A DNA stretch of 64,000 nucleotides from Rhabdophis nuchalis. Its lineage: Eukaryota > Chordata > Lepidosauria > Squamata > Natricidae. The notes under the pieces were generated by a model. It saw only the letters and a list, made by a program, of their open reading frames with translations. It was not told the origin of the DNA and made no database searches. The stretch is taken from assembly GCA_039707465.1 (NCBI GenBank), contig CM077645.1, positions 166,981,503 to 167,045,502 of the forward strand, written 5' to 3'. A program made the position numbers and the translations under genes. Each line of letters starts with the position of its first letter. Within the stretch, counting starts at the first letter, position 1. Below are positions 22,001 to 31,500 of the stretch, piece by piece.

Positions 22001-22987
22001 GCCCACCCAGTCACATGACTGCTGAGCCCCTCAGCCGGTCCGCAGAATTTTCTTTAAAATGAAACCGGTCCCTGGTGAAAAAAAGGTTGGGGACCCCTGC
22101 TGTATAGGATGAATTCATGCTATAGATCAGGGGTAGTCAACTTTTTTATACCTACCTCCCACTTTTGTATCTCTGTTAGTAGTAAAATTTTCTAACCGCC
22201 AACCGGTTCCAGAGTAATGGTGATTTATAAAGTAGGGAAGTCAATTAAATTTAAAAAAGGAAAGTGCTTCAGTATCGGACAAAACCCTACCGCCCACCAT
22301 GAAAGCTGGAACGTCCACTAGTGGCCAGTAGGGAGCAGGTTGACTACCACTGCTATAGATTATAATATGAAGATAGATAATAAAAAGTCCAAAAAATATA
22401 ATCCTTTCTTCTATATACATTCAATTGTATTTTCAAATATTATTTTGTTATGATGAGGTTGTGATATATCTGTTAAGAGATACTGTATACAACATTTGAT
22501 TTGGACACAATTTTTATCTGTAGAAAGGGAATTTGTTTTATCTCTTTATATTAAGTTTGGAACTTTAGAAATATGCTCAATTGAATTCATTATTTTAGCT
22601 GTTTTTATACACAAGTACAATTTATAAAAACATAAAACAGAATTCTATAATTAAGGATTTAGTACTAGGGCAGGATTTATTATTACAGCTGTAGGATCTG
22701 ATAACAATTTTGTAAATATTGTAATTATTTGAAGAGAGAATGTTCTTTGTAGCAAGGAACAAAGAGACAAAATATCTAATTCAGAAGTAGAATTAAGTAA
22801 AACATTTTGTGTCATAACTTTTCAGGATTTCTTTGATGAAATAGAAGATTTAAAATATGCTCTACAAGAAGCCATAAAGCTGAATACCCACTATGAAAAG
22901 TGTTTAAAACAGTTAAGTTCCACTTATGGAATTACTCTTAAATCAACGTTGACAGCTGGCAATCCTTGTACAACTTTATGGAAATAA
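11745..22987 (+). CDS. CEP290 C-terminus-like coiled-coil protein, 271 residues, seven coding exons
   Basis: Joined coding exons: 11745-11822, 13830-13972, 15471-15554, 16788-16878, 17559-17718, 20149-20246, 22826-22987, total 816 nt including the stop, with phases that match at every junction. The product is mostly charged coiled coil. Exon 5 holds a small cysteine cluster (Cys172, 174, 180, 182). The last 53 residues begin DFFDEIEDLKY, which as I recall is nearly the same as the conserved FFEEIEDLKYNYKEE block that ends human CEP290, and the helix before it (exon 6) also aligns. CEP290 is about 2,480 residues, so this is a short relative, not that gene. No signal peptide or membrane segment is visible. 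It lies between IMPA2 and MPPE1. A role at the centrosome or cilium is inferred from the similarity and the X-box. Two AATAAA signals follow the stop. Other coiled-coil families remain possible. Confidence 0.75.
12259..12600 (+). mobile_element. LINE 3'-tail fragment with (AATA)n
   Basis: The part at about 12530-12596 (CCGCCCTGGGTCCG, AGAAGGGCGGGATATAAAT, then AATAAATAAATAA) matches the 3' end type of squamate L2/CR1 copies; the inverted form is at 46.04 kb. Upstream to 12259 I see only a G run and no clear family. It lies in intron 1 of the CEP290-like gene. Confidence 0.5.
12925..13056 (+). repeat. LINE tail with (ATT)n then (AGT)n microsatellite
   Basis: A block TTTCATTGTAATTTTTAC, AATGACAATAAAGA is followed by about 15 ATT units and then about 15 AGT units (to 13056). 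The first block is a LINE 3' end type; the AGT run looks like a mutated ATT tail that then expanded. Confidence 0.7.
13213..13258. repeat. Perfect 20-bp hairpin, 6-nt loop
   Basis: Arms 13213-13232 and 13239-13258 are exact reverse complements around ATACAG. The arms are AT-rich (CACTAATTAAATATAATAGC). It lies in intron 1 of the CEP290-like gene. Confidence 0.8.
13830..13972 (+). CDS. CEP290-like gene, coding exon 2
   Basis: A pyrimidine-rich acceptor ending in CCAG precedes 143 nt encoding LNQENQLLLKKLRHVRLKNK and on, a clear leucine/lysine coiled coil. It ends in phase 2 at GTAAGA. Confidence 0.8.
13973..15470. other. Intron 2 of the CEP290-like gene
   Basis: A moderately GC-rich block at about 14.04-14.56 kb may be an old repeat (it contains CTTAATCCCCTTGAAGG and a GATTAAAGCAATA end) that I cannot name. 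The remainder is AT-rich with no signal. Confidence 0.4.
15471..15554 (+). CDS. CEP290-like gene, coding exon 3
   Basis: 84 nt after the acceptor TTTATTTTAG, before the donor GTGAGT. Only this acceptor keeps the frame open; an alternative AG six bases downstream gives a stop. It encodes a His/Lys-rich linker (YHKGDGVHHKEHAVKEHA). Confidence 0.72.
16118..16397. mobile_element. hAT MITE, 280 bp
   Basis: Ends CAGTGGTCCCCAACC and GGTTGGGGACTGCTG are inverted repeats. The flanks CAACAGTC (16110-16117) and CAACAATC (16398-16405) match at 7 of 8 bases as a hAT-type target duplication. The end sequences resemble the larger elements at 21.0 and 33.4 kb. It is in an intron of the CEP290-like gene. Confidence 0.8.
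16788..16878 (+). CDS. CEP290-like gene, coding exon 4
   Basis: 91 nt between acceptor CTTCCAG and donor GTAAGC, phase 2 in and phase 0 out. It encodes RVLQMYNELKKRYNKEVK and on, a charged coiled-coil segment. Confidence 0.8.
17251..17287 (+). repeat. (TGTC)n microsatellite
   Basis: A short tetranucleotide run in intron 4 of the CEP290-like gene. Confidence 0.8.
17559..17718 (+). CDS. CEP290-like gene, coding exon 5 with Cys cluster
   Basis: 160 nt, phase 0 in, phase 1 out at GTAATA. It begins with the coiled coil GQINDLEHQLHLANQKINSL, then a basic stretch and KCMCKKKGSCSC, a pair of CxC motifs (Cys172/174 and 180/182) that could bind a metal ion; that is speculation. Confidence 0.8.
18485..18630. 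mobile_element. hAT MITE, 146 bp
   Basis: Ends CAGAGGTGGGGAAC and GTTCACCATCCTTG. Target duplication ATTTAGAG / ATTTAGAA (7 of 8). The interior repeats CCCAGAATTCCTGAGCCAGC-type units also seen in the other small hAT elements. Confidence 0.75.
18917..19509. mobile_element. Tc1/mariner-type MITE with microsatellite interior, 593 bp
   Basis: Terminal inverted repeats (CCATATTTTTCAGAGTAT on the left, the inverse ending ATACGG on the right) are flanked by TA. The motif GAGTATAAGACGCACC occurs twice at the left end. The interior is almost wholly a degenerate GGTA/GATA/GAGA repeat. Sister copies lie at 49.6 and 53.0 kb. The open frames on the minus strand here are repeat artefacts. Confidence 0.82.
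20149..20246 (+). CDS. CEP290-like gene, coding exon 6
   Basis: 98 nt, phase 1 in, phase 0 out at GTGGGT. It encodes DQLLFETQRLKMENETL and on to KNELAALDK, the helix just before the CEP290-like end block. Confidence 0.82.
20333..20684 (+). mobile_element. Sauria-like tRNA SINE
   Basis: A tRNA-like head (GTAGCTCAGTGGCTAAGAC as A box, GGCAGTTCAAATCCC as B box) is followed by the long body and an end GCGACCGGAATCTTTACCTT, the BovB-LINE-like tail typical of Sauria SINEs. A second copy is at 55.0 kb. Confidence 0.85.
20696..20818. mobile_element. Probable hAT MITE
   Basis: Ends CAGGGCTGTCAAACTCAC and GTGAGTTTGACAGCCCTA are inverted repeats. I could not find a matching target duplication, so the boundaries are less sure. 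Confidence 0.6.
21027..22099. mobile_element. hAT element, 1,073 bp, GC-rich inverted-repeat core
   Basis: The ends CAGGGGTCCCCAACC and GGTTGGGGACCCCTG are exact inverted repeats, flanked by a perfect 8-bp duplication CTGTATAG (21019-21026, 22100-22107). Inside are a GC-rich, CpG-rich part (21.05-21.55 kb) that is itself inverted (25-bp exact arms at 21188-21212 and 21354-21378, longer imperfect arms around them), then about 380 bp of GA-rich simple repeat, then a part shared with the 33.4-kb element. No transposase is visible; long open frames on both strands reflect composition. Confidence 0.88.
21555..21935 (+). repeat. GA-rich simple repeat
   Basis: A purine-rich degenerate (GAGA/GAAA/GACA) run inside the hAT element. 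Confidence 0.85.
22128..22352. mobile_element. hAT MITE, 225 bp
   Basis: Ends CAGGGGTAGTCAAC and GTTGACTACCACTG with a perfect 8-bp target duplication CTATAGAT (22120-22127, 22353-22360). It lies only 28 bp from the larger hAT element. Confidence 0.88.
22826..22987 (+). CDS. CEP290-like gene, last coding exon
   Basis: Acceptor ACTTTTCAG, then DFFDEIEDLKYALQEAIK and on, ending CTTLWK and the stop TAA at 22985-22987. This 53-residue end is the best match to CEP290 (the FFEEIEDLKY block and a KxLSxxxGI/V helix), but it lacks the acidic tail of CEP290. Confidence 0.85.
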   Translation, partial: DFFDEIEDLKYALQEAIKLNTHYEKCLKQLSSTYGITLKSTLTAGNPCTTLWK

Positions 22988-23035
22988 CATGCTCAATCAA
23001 GATTATTATTAAAGTATACTGAGTGTACACAGAAA

Positions 23036-23072
23036 AATAAACACTCAATAGAATAACAATTTGTGCAATAAA
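23036..23072 (+). other. Two polyadenylation signals
   Basis: AATAAA at 23036-23041 and 23067-23072, about 50 and 80 bases after the stop codon. They mark a short 3' UTR for the CEP290-like gene. Confidence 0.6.
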
Positions 23073-23099
23073 ATCATGATAGTTACCCATTTTTCATTT

Positions 23100-24330
23100 T
23101 GCATAATTGTGTATTTTTTATTCTTTTATTTTTAGTAAATTTAGGACTGGCTTTAATGCAATGCTTAACTGTGATTTAGCATTCAGAAAGTGAATGTGAA
23201 TGAGGTACTTAATCTCATCTGTTTTCTGTCTTCTGGAGGCATATATCTAAAGAGGAAAATAGAAGTAATTGATTCTAATTTTAAACTAATTATAGCGCTT
23301 CTTTATTTTTGAACTTGGGGACCTATGTTTAGCTCAAACTATGGCTTGTTCAATTTGAAAGTATTTCAAGGTTATTTTATAACTTAGGTATGTGGAACTT
23401 TTTTTTGGAAAATGAATGGGTGTGGTATGTCCAGCTAGTAATTGTTAAAACAATGAACTATATTCTCAGCACATTTTTCCTTAGAGTTATTGAAAGAATA
23501 ACATAAGGGGAAAAATTATGTAATAGGTCTTGAACCAGTGGTCTCCAAACTGTATGGCTTGGCAGCCCAGCATGGGGAGAGAGTGGAACCGGCCACAGCC
23601 TAGTAATGGGCTACAGCCTGGGGGTTGAGGATCCCTGTTTTAAACTACTAAGATTATTTATCTGTAAGCCTATGATATATTTGCTAAATAGCTCATGTTT
23701 GTTTAGGTTTGGGCTCCATAGGGGCAGATCTCAGTGAGATGACTGTGACAACATCTAATGTTATCTAGGATTTGGGTTCAAACAAGAATGTCTGATAGTT
23801 TTTAACAGCATTTTTAATTTTTTTTTAAATTGATAGTGTCCCTTATCACACTCTTAATTAAGGCTTACAGAAAATGGTAAGAACCTTTTTTAAAAACATG
23901 AATGATAAAACTTTTATTGTTTGATAAATATATTCTGTAGGTATATCCTCTTAAAAGTATATTTTTTAATTATAAGAATTCCTGACCTAAATTATTGAAG
24001 ATAGTTCTTCCATTTCTGTTGCAGACTATTCTAGAGGAAATAGATTTCTTTATTTTGGAGTTCAGATCCCAGCACAGGACAGAAACCGCATATGTCACTT
24101 TAGCAGATGACTGGGTTAAATCCTAGATAAGGGTATGTAGGAGCCCTGCCCTTATTCAAGATGCTGAGGCTCACCCACAGAACATAATTGATCACAAGAA
24201 AGAACAGGCAGCCTGTTTCAAATATTTAGGAGTAGTTATGCTGTTCACTGCAAATATGCAGCTGCCACTGGACAAAAGATATGCAAATTGAAGGTCTTCT
24301 TGCTTTTTATACACATTTAAAACAGTTTCC
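23100..24330. other. Intergenic, AT-rich
   Basis: Between the CEP290-like gene and the MPPE1 promoter region. Apart from the hAT fragment at 23.54 kb, nothing recognised. Confidence 0.4.
23536..23637. mobile_element. Small hAT MITE
   Basis: Ends CAGTGGTCTCCAAAC and GGTTGAGGATCCCTG. The flanks TCTTGAAC and TTTTAAAC agree at 6 of 8, so it is old. Confidence 0.6.
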
Positions 24331-24529
24331 CCCCTGTCAACCTAATAGTACCCTGTGCATTATATTAAAAATGACAGTTTGGTGACAACTCTAGGAGGTC
24401 TGCTATGGACTGCACCTAAAACTTGAAGATTCTGCGGGACCTGCTTTAATAAACAAGTCTTTGCTCAGAGAGCAAGCCTATCGACTTCTGGTTTTCTCCT
24501 ACCCTGAATAAGGATATCGTCCACCTCCT

Positions 24530-25645
24530 CCGGTGCCTTAGGCTAATTTTAAACAGCACCGTTTCTGTGCTCGGTACCGCCTGATTTTGGAGCGGTCCTT
24601 TGGGCCAAGGCGACACTGCTGCGTCGATTGCCTCCGAGCGCCCCGATCGCCATGGAAACGCCTAGCCGGTAGGAACCTGCAGAGCAGCCCCTTAGCCCGA
24701 GGCGGATGCGAAGAGCCAACAAGAATTACTCATCCCAACACACCGCGGGGCCAGCGCGATCCAGGTAGGGATGCCCGCTGAGACCCAGATCTACTCAAGC
24801 GGGCGAATGGGAGACGCGGAAAGTAGCTTCCCTCGATTGCATAACTTCCGCAAAACGGAAGACTTCTCGGTAGATGCGGCGGGTGCGCGTACACACACAT
24901 ACACACACACACGCGTGCCTGGCGAGTGACCCTGCCTGCTTGCTTTCATTGCCGCCTCTCTTTTCTTCCGGGGTTTGGTGGTGTGCGGCTCCTGCGTCAG
25001 CTGCTCCCGACGGCCTCACGAAGCGGAGGCGAAGCTTTTCCCACGGACGGGTTTCGTTCTTGGAGCGGAAGATCCGCTGCCCCCACCCCCACCCCCCCTT
25101 TCTCGGTGAGTTGCAGCAACGCTCAGAGTCGCCTTGAGCAGCGAGATAGGCGCAAAGAAATTTGACCTCCTCCTAATCCTAATCCTTAGCGCTGGGAGGT
25201 CGCCTTGTTTTCAGAGTCGAAAGGAAGGGAAAAATTGAGGGATTCTTGTTGCCTGAAAGAGATTCGCCTTTCGCTCCCGGTGTACGATTCGAACTCATTT
25301 CTCTTTTGTCTTCCGAGCTTTCTGCGCTGGGAGAACTCGAGGAAGTGCTGCTGCTGCTGCTGCTCCTCCAAGCGAGAAGCGGGTCGGGTTCATGCATGGC
25401 GCGGAGGCGTGGTTTGCGTGGGTCGGTGGGTCACGCATTTTGTTTCGCCGAGCCGTTGCCGCAGTTCATCGCGGCGGAACTAAAGGACTCCCTTTTGGGC
25501 TTCCGGCGTTGGAAGATGGGTCCTCTTTGTCCTCTTTCATTTTTAGGCCACCTGGAAGGTCACAAAGTAACGAGAAAAGCTTTGGAGTTAAGCATTAAAT
25601 GCTTTCGGTGGGGTGGGTGCTTCATCTACTCAAAGCGAGGCGGAG
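24530..25645 (+). promoter_or_regulatory. MPPE1: CpG-rich region, presumed MPPE1 promoter and 5' UTR exon
   Basis: A long CpG-rich block lies 2.7-3.8 kb upstream of the MPPE1 start-codon exon and is the only one between the CEP290-like gene and MPPE1. A plausible non-coding first exon ends at the donor GATCCAG, GTAGGG (intron from 24765). An X-box-like site is at 24646-24659. Several open frames here have no family signature and I read them as chance in GC-rich DNA. A second promoter within the block cannot be excluded. Confidence 0.55.
24646..24659 (+). promoter_or_regulatory. X-box-like RFX site
   Basis: ATCGCC-AT-GGAAAC fits RYYNYY, spacer, RRNRAC. It is less close to the ideal site than the one at 11290. 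It may act on MPPE1. Confidence 0.4.
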
Positions 25646-25766
25646 GAAAATGAGCTGTCGCTCGGTTGAAGTATTTGAAATTGTGCCCAGGAATCGCTTT
25701 GTGCTCCTTGTTCTTCCTATGTTTAGCCCCAAAGTATGCTCTCTCTACTTCATGAGCCTTTAGTTG

Positions 25767-25849
25767 CAGGTGTCCAACCTTGGCAACTTTAAGACCTGTG
25801 GACTTTGGGAATTCTGGGAGTTGAAGCCCACAAGTCTTAAAGCTGGTCC
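25767..25849. mobile_element. hAT MITE fragment
   Basis: Contains CAGGTGTCCAACC, AACTTTAAGAC, TTGGGAATTCTGGG and the inverse AAGTCTTAAAG. It belongs to the same palindromic family as 35.63, 39.15 and 54.86 kb; the right end is eroded. Confidence 0.65.
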
Positions 25850-26206
25850 TAATGAAAACTATGTTGATGGTGAACTAAGTTGACCCAGAGGATTTCAGAA
25901 TGGGCGGTGGTAACCTGATAAAATGACACCCCCCACCACCTTATAAAACAGTTTACTTCCTGAAGTTAGAATTGGGAAAGGAAAATGTTATTTACTTTTA
26001 ATAATGACATTTTAATATGTATATACTATAATGGTACAACTTTAGAAAATAAAACAATTTGCAACAAAAATTGAAATTCCCTGAAATCTCATTTTGCTTT
26101 GTTTTGTCGTGTCCCCCCCCCCCCTCAAAACTGCCCTTCTCATTCACCAAGGTCATGCAAAACCAGCAGTTCTCTGCTGCAGCTTGCAAAACACTGGCAG
26201 GATCCA

Positions 26207-26405
26207 ACTATTCCAAAGGTGCTTTTTCAAGAGGCAACTGAACTTTGTTTTCCTTTGAACTTTGTCTTTCTCCTTCAGCTCACAAGGCTGCTTAGGTGAG
26301 AAGTGAAAACATCTTTGAAAGAAAATCAAAGTCCAGTTGTGTCTTGAAAAAGCATCTTTGGGATAACCATGAACTGGGTGATTAAGAATCTCCACAGACA
26401 TTTAG
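26207..26405. mobile_element. Penelope-like terminal hairpin
   Basis: Two inverted arms of about 33 bp (AAAGGTGCTTTTTCAAGAGG on the left, inverse on the right with a few mismatches) surround a short spacer. The outer right sequence (TAACCATGAACTGGGTGATT, AAGAATCTCC) is the inverse of the Penelope-like start at 63.46 kb. Confidence 0.6.
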
Positions 26406-27043
26406 CTGACTTTGGCAGGATCTAAGTTGCTTTAGGAGTATTCCCCGAGTAGCTGCACTGAGGGTCACAGTAACAGGCAATTTCCTGGCAGTCTGGCTTG
26501 GTGCTTATCAGTCCCTTCCCCCTCGGTTGCAATTCCCTCTGCAGAGCTGGCTTCCAGGCATGGATGCTGCTGTCTGAAAAGGGAAAGCTCTGTATTAAAG
26601 ACACAAAAAAAGAATGTTCAAAGCAAGGGGCATAGTTTTGCATCAAGGAGGGGAGTCTGTTCAGAAAGGAGGAAGGCATTTTCTGTTGGCTCTCCATCCA
26701 ATGTACATTAGCAATCTTGGTTAATTGTTATGGGACAAGAATGGCCTTAGAAAATAAGGTAAGCTTTTTTTGATGGTCCCTGGAAATAACTAGAGCTGAA
26801 AATAACTCAATTTGGCTGGACTCCTTTGAAATCCTTCCAACCTACATAAAAAGCACAAAATGAAATGAAAGGAAATGGAATGGAATGTGCCACAGCTACA
26901 GTAATGAATAGAAATTAAATGGTTATTGTTGCAGTGTTGTATTAATTTAAATATTAAAAGATTTACAGCTGTTCTTTTGATAGTTACAGAAATAGTAAAT
27001 ATTACTCTTTTAGTTCTATTGCTGAGTGATGAGCAGGAAGTCC

Positions 27044-27612
27044 CAAAGGTGCTTTTTCAAGAGGCAACTGGACTTTTTGGTTTCTCTTTCAAGACGTTTC
27101 ACTTCTCATCCAGAAGGCTCACCCAGGGGGAGAGCCTTCTCTGTGGCAGCTCCTGCCCTCTGGAATGACCTCTGGAATGACCTACCCCCTGACCTACGGA
27201 CAACCACAGACCTGCGCCAGTTCCATCGGGCCTTAAAGACCTATCTGTTTTGTGTGGCTGGCCTGGCGTAGTTTTTAAAATTGTTTTAGTTTTTAAATTG
27301 TTTTAGTAAGGGTTTTTTAACAGGGTTTAGATCAGGCCAATCTATTTAATATATTTTTAATTGTATTTTTAATTGTATTTTTAATTGTATTTTTTGCTCT
27401 ATATTATTGTTCTTATTATTGCCTGTACACCGCCCTGAGTCCCGCAAGGGAGAAGGGCGGTCTAAAAATTTAATAAATCCTAAATCCTTCAAGATGATTT
27501 CAGAGCTGAGAATGAGATGTCTTCAAAGAAAAAAACGAAAGTCCAGTTGCCTCTTGAAAAGGCATCTTTGGGGCAACCATGACTTGGATGACTGAGAATC
27601 TCCATAGATATT
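27044..27612. mobile_element. Penelope-like hairpin split by an L2 insertion
   Basis: The left arm (27044-27107, CCCAAAGGTGCTTTTTCAAG and on) and the right arm (about 27484-27612, its inverse) form the same hairpin as at 26.2 kb, but 370 bp of L2 3' end lie between them. Confidence 0.65.
27108..27480 (+). mobile_element. L2 3' end, 5'-truncated insertion
   Basis: It starts at the [15 protein letters not shown] coding block, with a small duplication of the TGGAATGACCT part, then the 3' UTR and the end CGCCCTGAGTCCC, GGGCGGTCTAAAAATTTAA. It is inserted into the Penelope-like hairpin. Confidence 0.85.
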
Positions 27613-28309
27613 GAGTGAATAGATAAAGCATTAAAAAACCCTTCAGGATTTCAATGAAAATCTCTTTAAGTTTGAAATGAATGGTGGCGGTCTTTGGTAG
27701 AGAAATGGGCACAGAGTTAAAGGGCTCACAGGATGGAGATTTACAGTACAGAATCAGAAAATGTCCGATATGTAAAGCAATTTTGAAATCAGAATGGGCT
27801 GGTTTAAAGTTAATCAGCTTCTGATATAGAATAGTTATCTTGAAGCCAAAAATGTCAATTAAAAAAATAAGTATCACAAATATTACTTATTTCTCAGTAT
27901 TTTTTTTTAAATACACATGTTGATAATAGATATGTATTTTATTATAATTCAGTTAATTTGGTAAATTTTAAAAACCTGTTACTATAAAATATTATAGAGC
28001 AATGCCATGCACTTTGGTTAGAAAAATGAAGCTATATGGTATTGAGTTCACTGGGGCTTATAACCAAATCACTTTTAAGCAATTGCTATATGTTCTTATT
28101 TATTGCATTGTTGAATTGGGATATATAAGTGAATGAGGCTGATGGTGTATTCAGTACAGGCCCTATCAAATTTCTTTCCTTGTCTTACAGGATTTTTTTT
28201 GCTGATGAGAAGAATCACATGAAATACGCAGTAATGTACATTTGATTTAGGACATGAAAAAAGGGACATTGGTGATACTTCTATGGAAAATGTGCTGCAG
28301 TAGGCTGAG

Positions 28310-28587
28310 ATGGCAATTCTAGGCTTAAGAGCTATGAACCATTATTATTCTTTGAGAAAAAGAGGCATTTTTATGCTGAAACTTATTTGTTTTACTCTGA
28401 CAGTATTTATTTTCTGTGAATTTTTAATTTATTATGTAGTTATAATTCAATGTCATTGGCCGGAATTGAAAAATCAGTCTCTGGGAACTAAAAAACAGAA
28501 TTCACATTCTGTCTTGAAAACCATTTTTTTATCAGATCCTCATTTGCTTGGTAGAATCAATGGACATTGGTTGGACAAACTAAGGAG
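28310..28587 (+). CDS. MPPE1: MPPE1 coding exon 1
   Basis: An acceptor at 28181-28190 opens an exon with about 119 nt of 5' UTR. The ATG at 28310 begins [10 protein letters not shown], then the membrane segment and FLSDPHLLG. The donor GTAGGA splits the Arg93 codon. A later in-frame Met at residue 9 is an alternative start. Confidence 0.9.
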
Positions 28588-31500
28588 GTAGGAGCCAAAA
28601 TATCAATAACTTGTTGCTTTTGGCTTGTGGAAGCATTTGTTGCATACTGAATAATTAAAGTTACAAACCTAAAAAATTATAAGCTGATCATCTACTTTCT
28701 AATTCAGTTTAATATTGCTAAAATCTCAGTGTAGTTGCTCTCATAAGAAGGGAAGAATGAATCTTGGAATTCATTGAGCAAACATTTCCCACTCATCATT
28801 TGAAGGAACAATCATTTTTAATATCTTCTTCTTCATTCCATGTTGCTTTAACACATTAAAACCAAAATAGTGTTCAAGAGTACAGGTGTTCTGCAATGTT
28901 TGAAACCGCTTAATACTGTGATTTAAAAATTATTTATTTAATTGATTTATCACCTGGCTCTGAGCAACTCACATGAAAACAAATAAAGATTTATACACAT
29001 ACACAACACATAGCAGCCTCATAAAATAGCCCTCGGCACAGCCAAGAAAATATTTAATATACATGTGTTGCGTAATAAATTACTGTTATTTATCTTAATT
29101 TTACAATAGTTTATATATGTATGTTTATTGTTTTATAAAAGTTGAAAGGAAGGAGATAAGAGTTATGCATGAGGCAAAGGGCAGCTGCATTTGGGAAAAG
29201 CAGCCTTGAAGTTTAGTATCAAAGTTGTCTACCAATTCCTTGTGCTCAGCCTCATAATCAGAGCCCAGACACTAGTTTCAAATTGTGGTTGTTGACTGAA
29301 ACAATCACATGAGCTTAAAAAGCAAAGCAATCACATCTTAATGACTGCTTCATTTAATGACCAAATTTCCAGTCCCAGTTGTTGTATATTAAGGACTATA
29401 TTTACCAGCATGTTGTCATCATCCATGTTGTATATTTTTCTGAAGACTAAATCTTGTTACAGTATCCTGTCACCAAGTTAGTTTGTCTAACTGTCCTTTC
29501 CAATCTCTTTATTGCACCGTTAATTTCTCTGGTGTCTTCAAGGTCTAAAAAGTTTCCATTTTATATGGCGAGGTTTTCCCCCTAGTAAACTTTTCTTCAG
29601 ACTTTCTTCATTCTTGCTGCAAGCTACAGAGTCTAGATGGGTGGCCTGCTGTTTTTGGATAATGTCAGGAATTTATAAGTAATTTGAGAATGTTTGCTCC
29701 CTTTTGAATTAGTGTCGTAATAATGGAAAAGTCACAGTATTTTTTTTTCTGCTGTCTGACTAATCAAGAATAATTATTTTTTACTTTGGGATTATAATAA
29801 CTTAACATGCAATTATTTCCTTTCTCTAAAATGTGTTTTTTCCACCCTCATAACTTAACATTTTAACTGGTCTTTGGCCATTTCCAAAGTACCTTCTTCT
29901 ATTTCTTATTTGACAAATGTGATTTTCCCAACCTTCTGTTAGATTCAAAATAGCACATTTTGAGTGAGTCTTTGTTGTTCTCCAACGTAAGCAAAACCCT
30001 AGTTGCTTGTTCCAGGTTATTAAAAATGATATTCCATACAATGTTAAAAGAGAAAGCCACTCCATACGCAGCTACGTTTAATCCAGATTTTATAATTGCT
30101 TCATAATATTTATAATGTTAATATGGTGGTTTTGTATCCCCCCACCCTCGCTAGGGAATGGCAAATGGAGAGGGCCTTCCAATCTGCCCTCTGGCTTCTG
30201 CAGCCAGAAATAGTCTTTATCCTGGGCGATATCTTTGATGAAGGAAAATGGAGCTCTTCCCAGGTTTGTGTTCCTGAATTGGTATTCCTAGGAAAATAGA
30301 TGCTTTTAGAATAGAATAGAATAGAATTCTTTATTTTTGTGTATTATTGCAAGTTCCTATAAGTTGCATTTTAAAATGAACCTTAACAATTCTCATTTTC
30401 TGGTCCTCCATACCAACTCAAATGCAGCTGAAATATTTTATTTTCTTAATTAACCAGTTTACTATTTAGTTAATTCATGTACAAATACACATACAAAACA
30501 CACACACACACACACATATGTATGTGTGTGTGTATTAGGAAAATGTGGACAAAGAAAAATGCAGATGAAGTTTGTGTAGGTTTGTAAGAAGGAAAAAAAT
30601 CAAATTAATGAAGAAATAGAATAGAATGAAAAATGAGGAAAAAGAGCAACTGTATAAAATTCAATTTGACAGATTTGCAGTTCCTACCAATAGTAGTGAC
30701 TAAATTCATCAGCTAGCAAAAGGATACCTGTAAGTTCTTGACCAAGTGTTTCTTCTAAAATGAAACATACTGCAGTTTCCCCCCAATGATCAGTGTAAAA
30801 TTCAGTAGATGTCTTGGATAGATTATTTTTATGGCACTGAAGCCAAATTTATATTCAGAACACAGTTAAGAAAGTGAACTGTGGGTTGGGGTAAATTGGA
30901 CACATTATGGAAAAATAGGGATGATAAATAAAAATAAAATATGTAGAAATCTTTATTGAATTAAAAAGTTTTTTTATGAAGTATCTAAACACACAATAGC
31001 CCTACGTGGGAAAAAATACCTTAATGCAAGATGCTGTATTTAAAGAAATTCACTGGTGCCCTTTATCTTTTGAGATTTATTTTTTCTGACTACAATGTAG
31101 GAAATTGTTTTCATTTTTAATATATAAAAATGAATTTCAATATAAATATTATGGAATTGCTTGCTTTATGTCAAGGCATTGTCTACTGATCCATCATTCT
31201 TAGCAAATTCTGGTATAATAAAAACAAAAACCTAAAAATTATAATCAGTATTTATTTTTATTTAAATAAGATTCTAGCACTTAAATTTTTAAACGTTTTT
31301 TTGCAGGCCTGGTCAGATGATGTAAGGCGCTATCAAAAAATATTTCGGCATTCAAAACACACAGAAGTATTTGGTATTGTTGGTAATCATGACATTGGCT
31401 TTCATTATGAGTAAGCATTGTTTTAAAATTGTGGGATATAGATTAAAATATTGGTTTATAGTGAAGATTAAAATATTGGTTTATAGTGAAGATTGAAATT

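Noticed and set aside
24587..25653. Open frames in the MPPE1 CpG region
   Set aside because: No conserved motif and no good join to MPPE1 coding exons; treated as 5' UTR or chance.
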